Part shown: piece after piece, positions 12,524-22,203 of the stretch
How positions within the stretch are numbered: the stretch's first letter is position 1
Layout of the letters: every line of letters begins with the position of its first letter
Assembly (NCBI GenBank): GCA_008933995.1
Contig: WARS01000033.1
Span: 8,880,287-8,944,286, forward strand
DNA: 64,000 nucleotides
Reading direction: 5' to 3'
From: Datnioides undecimradiatus
Lineage: Eukaryota; Chordata; Actinopteri; Lobotiformes; Datnioididae
The notes under the pieces: model-generated
Told to the model about the DNA's origin: nothing
Databases searched by the model: none
The model's input: only the letters and a program-made list of their open reading frames with translations
Program-made: the position numbers and the translations under genes

Positions 12524-12662
12524 ATTGCATGTCAAAACCTGGATGCTAACATGCGTGTGCATATAACATGATACTACCTTGTAATCATTTGTGGAAGCTA
12601 ACATTTGCATGTTAGCGTGCATGGTTTTTGGCATGTAAGTATGTCCCGGTTACTATGGTGAC
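12510..12662. repeat. Fold-back region with nested inverted repeats
   Basis: Exact 10-bp arms GCTAACATGC (12544-12553) and GCATGTTAGC (12607-12616) are nested inside imperfect outer arms (12511-12523 and 12649-12661, 10 of 13 paired). 'gctaacatgc' words are common in a fish interspersed repeat that also appears near 24.55 kb, so this may be a diverged copy or a small fold-back transposon. Confidence 0.4.
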
Positions 12663-12941
12663 GTGCTTGTATCAGCGTGTTAGGAGGCCGATGACTATCT
12701 GGTCAGTAGTACAAAGGCATCGTGCCCTTTAAGGACAGGAGGAAATGTTGGTGTTTCCAGTTGAATGGCACCTTTTTATTTTTCAGATATTACTCTGAAC
12801 CAAAGTGTTGGGCTAAACGTTTCACTCCGCAAACCTTAAAATTATGTTCAGTGCGTATTGTTTGTAATGACAGGTGTACCTTTACTGATCGGCTGATGTT
12901 GTCAGTCACTACACAACTGCGGCTTGTTGTACGTTTGCATG

Positions 12942-12993
12942 CTCCTGAAGAAGTGCTGAGTGAAATGCGTCGCTCTGTCAGCGTAATAAAACA
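12942..12993 (+). mobile_element. Possible 3' tail of a Penelope-like or other non-LTR element
   Basis: 'tcctgaagaagtgctgagtg', then 'aaatgcgtcgctctgtc' and 'gtaataaaac', resembles the 'cctgaagaagg...gaaacg(cgt)...taataaaa' tail seen in many vertebrate retroelement copies. Only the tail is recognisable and it is diverged. No coding part was identified upstream. Confidence 0.35.
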
Positions 12994-14981
12994 TCCTTGA
13001 TTATTTTGGTTACACGTGAAGTGTGTGGTCTCTACCACAAACTCTTGCCGTTACTCTTTTACTAATCAAGTGTTCATCTCGCAGTTGCTTGCTCCTCCAG
13101 CCCTGATGTTCAAGCTGTGCGCAGAGCTCTTTCCCCTTTGGAGAATAAATGTAAAACATCTATTCTGATTTTTTTCAGAGAAGCTTCTGCTCTTCTTAGA
13201 TTCCTTTTCACTGTTTTAACAGTAGTTGTCTTAATTGAATTTAGTGGTAAAACAATATAATAAGAAAAACATGAAAAATCACAGAAGCAAAATAAAAAAA
13301 CAAACTGTAATAAGAGAGGGCTCATGTGTGGGAGGCTGTGTGCATATGTGCAGGCTATGTGCCTGTGAGACTGTGTGCACCTGGAAAGCACTTGACAGAT
13401 GGTTACTTCAGCTCTAGCTGAGTGTTGCTTCTTTTTTCTCAGTGTTAAGCCTCTTTCATAAATCGAAAGTGTTTCGGTCAGCATTTTGATCAAGGTAGGC
13501 TCTTTCAACCTTCTTGATAGTTTGCTGTGTATCTCTCGAGTATGTTTATCCTGCCCCCATCAGTTATTTTTGTTTGATTCTGGCAAGCCGAGGGAGATCA
13601 GGGCTGTGACTTTCTCCGCTGCCCTTTCTGCTCCGCCTTTTTTGTGTGTGTGTTTGCCAGTAAGATTACAGAGCAGTGCATCAAAAATCATTATATGCCA
13701 CATCATATCAGTAAATTCTCAATCTGTAGTGTAAATGTGGTACATTATAGGAGTAAGTAAGGATTATATAAGTGAAAGTGTGTTTCTAGAATCACAATAA
13801 CCTGCATAACCTGGCCAAACAAAAGAAAAACACAGTAACCAGGTTTGTTAGAGTAGTAGTTTCAACTATTATTGTACTTGTTAAGAGCTTTAGTCATTTA
13901 GTCTCTCATTGTTTCCCAGTAACTAGACAAAGAGAAGTGGATCATACACAAGCTGTGTCGATATTGCCTCTAGCTAGGAATTGTTAATGTCCACATCACA
14001 CATGATAAATCATCGGCGGTGCCGTCACCTTCGTATGTCTATTACCAGAGGTCGGCTGGAACAGGCTCTCCACAGCGTTCGAGCCGCCGCTTTCAATGCA
14101 AAGTCAGCTCAGGCCAAAGCTATAACCATAATAACAGCACAGGTGCCATAGGGACATGACGTGAGTGCTTGAGTATTGGACGCCTATACATTTTAAGTGT
14201 GGCCTTAGAAATAGGGTAGAACGGCTGTAAATAAAACAGATGTTTCAGTTTGTTTCATAAGACTCAAAGCGTTACGTGTTGTAGTCTTATTTATGAGTCG
14301 TACGGCAGGTACTGTGAGTGTCGGCGAAGAGACGCGAGGCCAGGCCAGGTCGGGACTGGACTGGTTGTTAAATGTTGCCGCGTGAATAAGTTCATAAGTT
14401 CACGTTTAATCATGTGCAAAAGGAGACGGAATGAGTCCCTCAAAAATTCCACATTGACACTGGTGTTGAATCGTCACTGAGAAATTGTCCTCCTAAATTT
14501 AGCGTGTACTCTCTGCAGCAGATGTTCGTGCCCTTTTTGACGCCGTGGGTAATAATCCTTAATATTCTTGCCGTTTGAAACTAAATGAGGCTTTAATGCA
14601 CTCTGATTCCATCTTCCAGCACTCATTAATTGTTTTTTTGAAAGTCCATAAATTATTTCTGTTGTTTCTTTTTAAGTTTTGTGAAGATAAACAGAAACTT
14701 TTATGGATGAAATGGAGGTCTTTAATTCTGTGACAGCCTGTTTTGATTAGAGATTCAATTTCAAGTGTCGTCGTGAGGGGAAATTCACAGAGCGGCTGTT
14801 TGTAGCCAAGAGTATTTTTTCCTGCCAAAACCTTCAGCATTGTGACCTTGCTATAATACTAGCGTTAAAGTGAAGTGTTTTAATTGTGCAAATTCGTTTA
14901 TTCCTGTTTAGCAACAATGTGTCCTCTCTCCTTTGTACCCCCCCCCTCCCCTCCCCATCACAGGTGCTGCTCACTCAGTGT

Positions 14982-15031
14982 GTTTGAAGCCTCATTAAAG
15001 GTGTTGTGCAATGCATTTGAAGCCTCATCAC
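14982..15031 (+). repeat. Direct repeat next to the splice acceptor
   Basis: TTTGAAGCCTCAT occurs twice (about 14984-14996 and 15016-15028) with a period of about 32-33 bp, the second copy overlapping the branch-point region. Seen directly in sequence; no function is claimed here. Confidence 0.7.
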
Positions 15032-15062
15032 TAATCTTTTCCTCTTGCCCTTTTCTTTCCAG
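15028..15062 (+). promoter_or_regulatory. msi2: 3' splice site of the msi2 exon: branch point, polypyrimidine tract, AG
   Basis: A CTAAT branch-point match (15031-15035, branch A at 15034) is followed by an uninterrupted-by-AG pyrimidine-rich tract (tcttttcctcttgccc, then ttttctttcc) and the AG at 15061-15062. The branch A to AG distance of 28 nt is ordinary for a vertebrate acceptor. This supports the exon start at 15063 directly from sequence. Confidence 0.85.
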
Positions 15063-15155
15063 ATGGTCACAAGAACAAAGAAAATATTTGTGGGTGGCTT
15101 GTCAGCCAATACAGTAGTGGAAGATGTGAAGCAGTATTTTGAACAGTTTGGGAAG
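15063..15155 (+). CDS. msi2: Musashi-2 internal coding exon, start of RRM2
   Basis: This exon encodes 31 residues that open the second RNA-recognition motif of Musashi-2, an RNA-binding protein that binds UAG-containing 3'UTR sites and controls translation in stem and neural progenitor cells. The translation runs [12 protein letters not shown] then [25 protein letters not shown] at codons 8-13 is the RNP2 motif (beta-1 strand, with the RNA-stacking Phe), and [13 protein letters not shown] is helix 1. Ala-Asn-Thr-Val-Val after LS agrees with vertebrate Musashi-2; Musashi-1 has Val-Asn-Thr-Thr-Val there. The 93 bp are phase 0 at both ends. The acceptor is TTTCTTTCCAG and the donor AAG|GTAAGG. 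The rest of RRM2, including RNP1, must lie on the next exon, which is beyond this window. The first codon is ATG, but in the full transcript it is an internal Met. Teleosts carry msi2a and msi2b; 31 residues do not tell them apart. Confidence 0.95.
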
Positions 15156-15161
15156 GTAAGG
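15156..15161 (+). promoter_or_regulatory. msi2: 5' splice site of the msi2 exon
   Basis: The exon ends GGGAAG and is followed by GTAAGG, a near-consensus U1 snRNA site (AAG|GTAAGg). Translation past this point leaves the Musashi sequence at once, which fixes the exon end at 15155. Confidence 0.88.
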
Positions 15162-15839
15162 CAGTTTTTATTTGATTATTAGTCGCCTGCACAGTTTTGT
15201 CACAATAACCAAAACATCAGCTCCCCTTGATTCCATTGCTTAATATAACATGAAGAATGTCACTTTAGTCATTTGATATATTAAAGACTCAGTCTATAAA
15301 CGGTATACAAAGCTCCCTGTCACTCCAATGGCGTCAGCACTCCAGTCTTCACAGCAATCAGGAATTTGAGCTTTAAAAGAAGCCAGCTGCACCAGTTTGG
15401 CTCCTCTCCTGACAGTAAGACAAATAAATCTCTGAATGGCAATAGCCTCGCGCAGCCCAACATGCCTGGTCAACAACATGCATTCTGCTCTACAGAGCAA
15501 ACAAGCAATGGCAACCAGCTGCCGTGACCAAACTCCATTGCAAAAAAAAACCCCAAAAAACAAAAATCAGAGCTCTTACCTATGGTTGTATGACATTATG
15601 CACAAGTATAACTGTATCATGAGGGGAATCAAAGTCACGGTTTTTGATATTGTGGCAACACTATTGCAGTGCAGTCTGCAAGAAAAACACACCCAGTTCA
15701 TTCAGCAGAGGCTCATATTCAGCTGTTTGTTCCTGTCTGCTGCAGCAGTTTCTGCAAGCTGTTCTCACGACCAGTACTCCCAGCTGAGTGAGGCATATAT
15801 GCACACCCTATCATACAAGGGCATGCGTGCCACACACAC

Positions 15840-15905
15840 ATATGCACGCTCACTCACTCTCAAGTGTGTGTGTGCACACGCGCTTGGGCATGTGCACACA
15901 AACAG
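15840..15905. repeat. Alternating purine-pyrimidine tract (CA/TG/CG)
   Basis: Runs of acacacatatgcac, then gtgtgtgtgtgcacacgcgc and gcatgtgcacacaaac. The pattern is prone to left-handed (Z) DNA and is otherwise a degenerate microsatellite. Confidence 0.75.
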
Positions 15906-16619
15906 GCTTTGATACAGTGGCAGCATTTCACAGATAATTTCCCCACACTGAGCGGAGATCCATTTCCCTCATGTCATATTCCACATCAGTCAAGGTCACC
16001 TTCAGCTGATACAGTCCCTGTAACATCAGCACTTGACCTTGAGTTTAAACAATTTCACTGAGGATGGATTTTTCATGGGCACATAATGTACCATGTCCTG
16101 AAGGAGACAAAAGAGCTGTTATAGATTAATAGAAACTGTTATTTTTTCGGTCGAGACAATATGCAACCAGCCCTCCCAGTAAAGCCCCGTCTTATTTCCT
16201 TGACTGGAAGCGAGCAAGGTGAAGCACTTTGTTTTGCTCTTTGTCTGTGGAAGTGGCGTTGAAGACCTCACCACGGCCTGGCCTGCCGTTCCAAATAAAG
16301 ATGGCTTATTTGCACAATAGAACGCAGCAAGCAAATATTCAGCACGACTTCGCAATCAATGGATCTGAGAAAGGGCTCGAAATGATTTTCGACTTGATTG
16401 AATGACATAATTGACTTGATTATACAAAGTTTTTTCCTCCTTGAGGAATCCTCAAATGCTTAGGAGGAAACAAACAAATCAGACTGATTGAGCAAGATCT
16501 TGTGCATGTTTCTGTGTGTGCTTTTATAGCCTACTTGTGCATGCTTGGATGTGTCTGCAGTACTGCTCTCGCCATGCGTGAGTGTGTCAGCGATTAAGTG
16601 TATTTATGTGGGTGCGTGA

Positions 16620-16668
16620 TTAGGGGTGTGTGCGTGCGCGTGCGTTTGCGCATATGTGTGTATGAGCA
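16620..16668. repeat. Degenerate (GT/GC)n tract
   Basis: gtgtgtgcgtgcgcgtgcg followed by tttgcgcatatgtgtgtatg, an alternating purine-pyrimidine microsatellite with CpG steps. Confidence 0.8.
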
Positions 16669-18639
16669 GGTTTGAGTGTCTTCGGCAAAAAGGAAATCAG
16701 AGTAGATATTGTGGGCTACAGCAGACAAGACACAGAGCGAAAAGAGGTGTCGTTCTCCCTGTTTTGTGTGTGTTCTCCCTTTCTGCCTTACACATCCCAG
16801 GATTTATTAAATAACCTGCCTGTCACTGCAACCTACCATTATCGCCACATACACACAACTCTGAGGACTTATCCACAGAAGGAAAAGCCAATTAATTCAG
16901 TTTCCCCTCCATAGAATCTCACTGGCAGTATGTGCGTCAGTCTGTCAGTCAGTCATCATCCCGTCCTTCTGTCTGTCTGCCTATGCGCATGTCAAGGGGG
17001 ACATTAGCCAGAGTGGTCGCAGGGCAGCAAGTCATTTATATTTCTGGGAAATACGTTCTGAAGCACTTATCAATCATCACGCAACTATGCAGCTTAAGGC
17101 ACCGGCAAATGTTCTTCCTCACTGGGAACAAGCCATTTCAGTGATATTATTTAGCAAGCACTGTGTTTCTGTGTGTGTGTGTGTGTGTGCAAGGCAGCAT
17201 AGGCCAATTAGCAGGATGTGGTCTACAGAGATGGCGGTGGTTGGGAGGCAGTGGAGGGGAAACAGCTGGTGTGGCCACAATTGGGTCACAGGTTCTGTCT
17301 GTAACCTCCACACCTCCCCTCCCTGCCGCCTCAGTCCCTCCCTTCTGTCTCCATTCTGTCAGGGGGAGAGGTGGCATTTGTTATGGGGAGAGGCTGACAG
17401 CTCTCATGCACATCAGTCTCAATGCCACTCTCCCAGCCGTCACCATTAGGAAAGAGCACATGCCCGAGCTTGGCACAACTTCAGAGGAGCTCCTCCGCAG
17501 CCAGGCCCCCCACCCCACGCACACACACACACGCACCTTTTTTTTTTTTCTTGTTGCCTACAGTACACGCTGAAAGTGTGCATTTGAAGTGATTGTGACA
17601 GTCGTTTGAACAGAACTGAAGTGTGGTTCTGTTTGGCTGATTCTAATGCATCTCAGATGGATCCCATTATCTGCCTAATAGTAGCCACATCCTGCCCTCC
17701 ATTTTTTTTTTTTTCCTCCGGTAGCACACTGCACCTTAGCCCTGCAAGCCAGATGAGACAATCTTATCAACACAGCCGGCCCTCCCTTTATATTCAAGGA
17801 TTCTTAACTGGAGGCTGCTGCTGTTTCTTGCAATAAAGTCAAATGAACCAGTGTTCAGCGGTTTCTGCTATTATGTGCTCCTCTGTGGACTTATTGTGTA
17901 CATTGTAAAAAAAAACAAAACAAAAAAAAACAGACAATGTTAGTTTTTAGGGATCTTTTCTTTTTGTTTTTCGTATGTAGGCCCCTCCAGCTGCCATTTT
18001 TATCTGACGATGCTCTATGTTTTCAGTTGGCGCAGTCATTCACAGGGATTTTTAATGCATTTACCTCCCTCCCTTTGCCTTTGTCTGCAGTTTGCATAAC
18101 AAGCAGAAACATTGTCCAAATATCAGCCTACAGAGGTGACAGCTCAGAACTGATTTTATGATATTATTATGCATAAGGCCTTAAAATGTTTGACCCCTTC
18201 AGAAACTGTGCCTCCTTCAAGGTCAAAGGTCGGGGGAGGCTAAAGAACAGCAGATGTGCTTGTAGTGATTCAGTGTCCTGCAAACTGTTACTTTTGTACC
18301 TGTCTGAGTGTCAGCGCACCTGTAAAACAGCTTTGTGTTGAGATTGAAATAATACACTTTTCATATAAGGTTTAATAAGATAAAATGACTCATTTTCTGC
18401 AGGGCACACCGCTGCTTAGTGGAAATACAGAATGTGTTCCCTGTTATGTTGATCTCTTAATCTCTTGTGTATTCTTTTTTTTTGTATGCTGGCATACAAT
18501 GCCCTCTTATTTTCCAATAAATCCAACACCTGTTAACAAAACACCCACCATCCCAAAATGTTCCACTGAGGCAAGCACTTGATTAAAGATGGGAGGTGGT
18601 GTGATGACACCTTTATAAATTTGGGTGTGACGTACCGGC

Positions 18640-18930
18640 GGAGCCCTGCCCAGGCATGAAAAGAGCTCTCCCCGCAGTTAACAGCATAATTAGCTGAGGT
18701 GGCTAATGCTTCCTCATTGGTTTATTGTAATCAGCTTTGAGTGCGTCTCATAGTTCCCTTATTTGGCTCCACTGACACAACTCCTGCTCACCGACTCAGT
18801 TTCTGCACTCCTGTCCATTGGCCAGGCTTCGCTGTGCAAGCCTGAAGCTGACTTTTAGCTTAATCAGAGCTCCTCGCTTCCATGTCAGTGGGCTGCCACA
18901 ATCGTCCCTTTATGTCCAGCCTGTCCTGGT
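18640..18930. promoter_or_regulatory. Candidate conserved non-coding block
   Basis: Unique sequence with CATAATTAGC (18685-18694), GGCTAATGC, inverted CCAAT boxes (ATTGG near 18716 and 18818) and TTTATTGTAATCAG. Motif clustering suggests a regulatory element; conservation cannot be judged from one sequence. Confidence 0.22.
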
Positions 18931-18979
18931 TCTCATGCTCCACTGGTCTAGAGCCAGATCCTGAAGGTGGAGCTGAATG

Positions 18980-18999
18980 GGAGGAGGAGGAGGAGGAGG
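18980..18999. repeat. (GGA)n trinucleotide repeat
   Basis: Six to seven GGA/GAG units in a purine-rich stretch. It produces a spurious Glu-rich frame on the plus strand. Confidence 0.9.
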
Positions 19000-19928
19000 T
19001 GGAGCTTAACCAATTCACTGCCACTGGGCTCAGGAGGGATAAAGGTAGACACAAAGGTCATGACCGAGTTAGGTAAGCAAAGCAGAACCTTGAGTACTAA
19101 GGCTACACAATGGTCTCTGAATTACAAATAAAAAATGTGCAATGACACCTGTTGGAGGAGACTGGAAAGATACTGAGAGGAGTGAGTTGATGGAAAGATC
19201 ATTGTCACAACACCGAGTCGAGACCAGCCTACAGCTGCAGAACGCTGTCCCAGTTCTGTTTCACCTCTGGCCAGGCAGGCGTCCGCATACTTCCCTCATA
19301 CTTTTCACTGAGAGGAAGCAGATGAGAGGAAATTATAACAGCGTCAGAAAAAGATTCCTTGCTTAGTGCATGAAATTCTTTCCGGGGCTTTGGTAATCTA
19401 ATACCACGGCTGACATTTTGCGTGCCCTCAGATTTTGTAAATGGCAGAAAAATAACTCTGTGTGACCGTCTGTAAAGACTGTATGAATTCATTTTGCATA
19501 CCTGCCCGAGTCTTTAACCTGCAACAGTGCTGCAGGTTTTCAGTCATAATCACAATTAACATGATCTGTTGCACATATAATTGTTTTAAATTGATTTTTT
19601 TCTTAAGGATAAACAACATAATGCAGTGAGACTCTCAGGTTGGTGCATTTTTTGCTTTATTCTAATATAGTGAAGTTGCTTTGCCTCATTAAAAACTTGG
19701 ACCTTTAGTATCAGCTGATAAAAAATGAATCACTGCAGAGATTACAGATCAACAATACTCATTTTTGTGACATTGATACCATTGTTCGTGCGTTATCTTT
19801 TTGATTGCAGAATTAAACTTTACCTTGGATGACAGTACAATTAAGCTCTTACAGTGACAGCACATACACGGGGCTTGATCTGGAAACTGGGAAGGTGCTC
19901 GTTTAATGCATTTTGGACTTGTGGTGAA

Positions 19929-19964
19929 GTGATGGGAGCTGTGATGGGAGCTCTGATGAAAGCA
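19929..19964. repeat. 12-bp tandem repeat, two exact units plus one diverged
   Basis: GTGATGGGAGCT is repeated exactly twice (19929-19952), then CTGATGAAAGCA follows as a diverged third unit. Confidence 0.85.
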
Positions 19965-20606
19965 GACCCCAAAGACACCATCGCTTCATGTTCATCGGCA
20001 AAAATAGCAAACATGGGTGATTAATGCAGAAAAAATACACTTTATATGAGCGAAAAGAACCTAATCAAAAGGCCACAGTCCTTCATTCCACTTCCTCAGC
20101 TAGTGCAGGTGCACATTTGCATGCCATTTACATGGTAGCTCACAGTGACCACTGCTACGCCAACGTTTCGGTGTCCATCATCTGCTGACATTCTGTGATT
20201 GTTTCCTCTCTGCTGCGACTCACCCAATCAGTTGAGGATATAGTCTGGTTCCAGTGATTATAAGGAGTGATCAGAGCAGCAATGATGGAGCACGTGCCTT
20301 GCAGTGGAGATTTAGCCAGAGGCTTCAATCTCATTGCAGTCACTTGTAGTTAGTGACTGAGACTAGCAGTGAGAAGGGCAAAGCAATATAAATGAATTGC
20401 CTATGAATGTGGATACGGCTGCGGTGCTGCGGGGACACACAGGGGGAAAGGGCCAGTTAGACAAACTATTTCATATCCCCCTTGACCTTTATTTGCCCAG
20501 TGGCCCAGCAACATTTCCAATAGAGTAGCTTTTAAATGGCCGCTGAAGAATTGAGCTGTACTATTCACATCATTTTTTGTGTGTGCGTGTCTGTCTTTGT
20601 ACGAGA

Positions 20607-20626
20607 GTGTGTGTGTGTGTGTGTGT
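20607..20626. repeat. (GT)n microsatellite
   Basis: About ten GT units, flanked by degenerate gtgcgtgt and gtgcgcgtg sequence. Confidence 0.9.
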
Positions 20627-21913
20627 TTGTGCGCGTGAGTTAATGCAAGTGTCTTTACTGCAGGTTACTGAATTTTTACTTTAAAGATCAGACCCTTAAC
20701 AAAAGATTTAATAGATTTTTGACTATTGCTGATCCGTAGAAATGCCTATCTGAAGGCCTCCTTCAACAACTAGATGCTGTGCAGTATAGGCGGCTCACAA
20801 AGAGAGCCGTGGATCAGGGGAGATTGACACCTTTCTGTAGGTCTGTAGTCTCATCTCGCAGCTGTCCCTCCTGAAATGGCTCCCTCGGGATAAGCCGGGA
20901 TTGGCTTGATTGTGTTATCGGCGACTGATCGGGTCATTGAATGATGGAATTTTGAGCCCCTGTTCTGCTTAAAGAATGAAATGTTTAAAGAAGATTGACT
21001 GTGATTGGATCAGATCCAGCACCTGCTCAAAGGGTCAATCAGGTGAAGGCAGGAGGCAGCAATCTCTGCTGTGCTATTGTGACACGAATAGAAGGGGGGA
21101 ATTAATGTGTGTGTTGGGGTAGGGTGTTGCTGCTGGTGGTGGATGGATGGTGGGGGCTGGGGGGGTCGGAGATGCCATTCAAGAGGGAGGAGGTTGAAAA
21201 ATGTCATCAGAGGAAGTGTCATGAGTAATTTGCAGGAGTCTCACCATCAGACTGGTGTGGAGGTGGACGCCTCCACCTCAGCCTTGCAAACTGCAATTTA
21301 GTCCTTAGGGAATACCGTGTGGGAGCAAACGTCCGTAGGAATCGAGATTCAAAGACGAGTTTATTTCCCAGATGGATGCAGAATATGTATTGATAATATG
21401 CTGCATGTATGTTCAGAAGATTGGCAAGGAATAAAGGGTTTGAAGGGTGGGAGCCTGGCAGAACATTAGTCGAAGGAAGGTCTGGGGGAATGCGTTGAGA
21501 AAACGCTGCTTTAGCATGTTTTGCTGTTGTGGATTTGTGTCTGTTTATGTCAAAATTGGCTCAGATTATGAAGAGAGTTCTGAAATTATGAGAGACTGTG
21601 AAATTAAAGGGGCCCTGTGGAGTTTTGTTGTAAACACGCTTAAGTTGTGTTTATAGTCAGTGTTGCTCACCATCACATTGTGTGTAGCCTTAAGGTCTAA
21701 CAGACAAGTATCAAGTTGAGTTCTTCCTTTTTCATAAAACATTTACATAGTTTTTTTTAAGTATTTGAAATTCAGCAATTTCCAAACCCACATTTATTCG
21801 TCTTTTGCCATTTTGTTCAGTTAACTGCACGTGTGTGCATGTGTACATGTGCATGCTGGAAACAAAACAGGGACCCACTCATGGAAAATCAGCTGCATGC
21901 TGCTACTAGAGGT

Positions 21914-22203
21914 CTAAAGGTCCAGTGTGTAGGATCTTCAATTCAATTTAATATTCACAATTATGTATTCATTAGTGTCTAATCACCCGATATAAGGAAT
22001 TGCCCTTTATATCTATGTCATGCACATCAATTTCTACAGTAGCCTACAATGGACAAACGAAACACTGCCTCTACAAGCAGCCTTTTGTGAATTTCATTGG
22101 TTCTCCTGCTTGGAGGGGGAGGGGTGAAAGAGGGATATTCAGTTAGCTGCAATGTGCTCTCTCACCCCTAGATGCCACTGAATCCTACACACTGCGCCTT
22201 TAA
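21914..22203. mobile_element. Teleost MITE with AGGTCCAGTGTGTAGGAT terminal inverted repeats
   Basis: The left end reads CTAAAGGTCCAGTGTGTAGG (21914 on) and the right end, reverse-complemented, TTAAAGGCGCAGTGTGTAGG, so about 20 of 23 end bases pair. The inner text (tattcattagtgtctaatcacc, tttctacagtagcc, aatggacaaacgaaacactg, agatgccactgaatcctaca) matches a well-known fish repeat of about 400-450 bp. At 290 bp this copy is internally shortened. It has no coding capacity. TTAA-like ends hint at piggyBac-type mobilisation, which is an inference. Confidence 0.85.

Larger units (their letters stand above)
8858..12941. other. Intronic stretch without a gene
   Basis: Unique sequence with homopolymer runs (C run about 9533-9545, G run about 9619-9627, C run about 10082-10092, A run about 11438-11450), X-box-like palindromes at 11182 and 12510, and a fold-back region at 12510-12662. 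No frame shows a domain. Confidence 0.7.
1..15062 (+). other. msi2: msi2 intron upstream of the RRM2 exon (3' part, at least 15 kb)
   Basis: No exon encoding the preceding Musashi-2 segment (expected residues around FPRRAQPK, then the RRM1 end) could be recognised, so the whole stretch is read as intron. It carries microsatellites, fish interspersed repeats and unique AT-leaning sequence, which are itemised separately. Translated frames of up to 142 codons show no known domain. A short exon (the predicted one is about 40-45 bp) could in principle be missed by eye. Confidence 0.8.
12994..15062. other. Intronic stretch leading to the exon
   Basis: No gene seen. It includes a short inverted repeat AACCTGG/CCAGGTT (13808-13814 and 13839-13845), a C/T-rich run at about 14938-14960 ending in a decoy acceptor CAG at about 14964, and a direct repeat at 14982-15031 just before the true branch point. 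Confidence 0.7.
15156..21913. other. Intronic stretch without a gene
   Basis: Mostly unique sequence. It holds alternating purine-pyrimidine tracts near 15840-15905 and 16620-16665, (GT)n at 17171-17189 and 20607-20626, a (GGA)n tract at 18980-18999, a 12-bp tandem repeat at 19929-19964 and candidate regulatory blocks at 18640-18930 and 20880-21060. The longest frame (15436-15912, +, 158 codons) has no domain. Confidence 0.7.

Noticed and set aside
13808-13845. AACCTGG/CCAGGTT inverted repeat as a possible microRNA hairpin
   Set aside because: Arms of only 7 bp with an unpaired A-rich loop; far too short for a microRNA precursor.
14938-14966. Alternative acceptor for the msi2 exon (C/T tract then CACAG)
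   Set aside because: Using it would add about 97 bp that break the reading frame and have no Musashi similarity; the CAG at 15060-15062 gives the exact known protein boundary.
15436-15912. 158-codon open frame (+), the longest in the window
   Set aside because: No domain, no splice structure, and its end runs through the CA/TG-alternating tract. It lies within the intron after the msi2 exon.
17163-17573. 136-codon open frame (+) overlapping several frames on both strands
   Set aside because: GT and CA repeats and a T run make the frame; GC-richer local composition explains the lack of stops.
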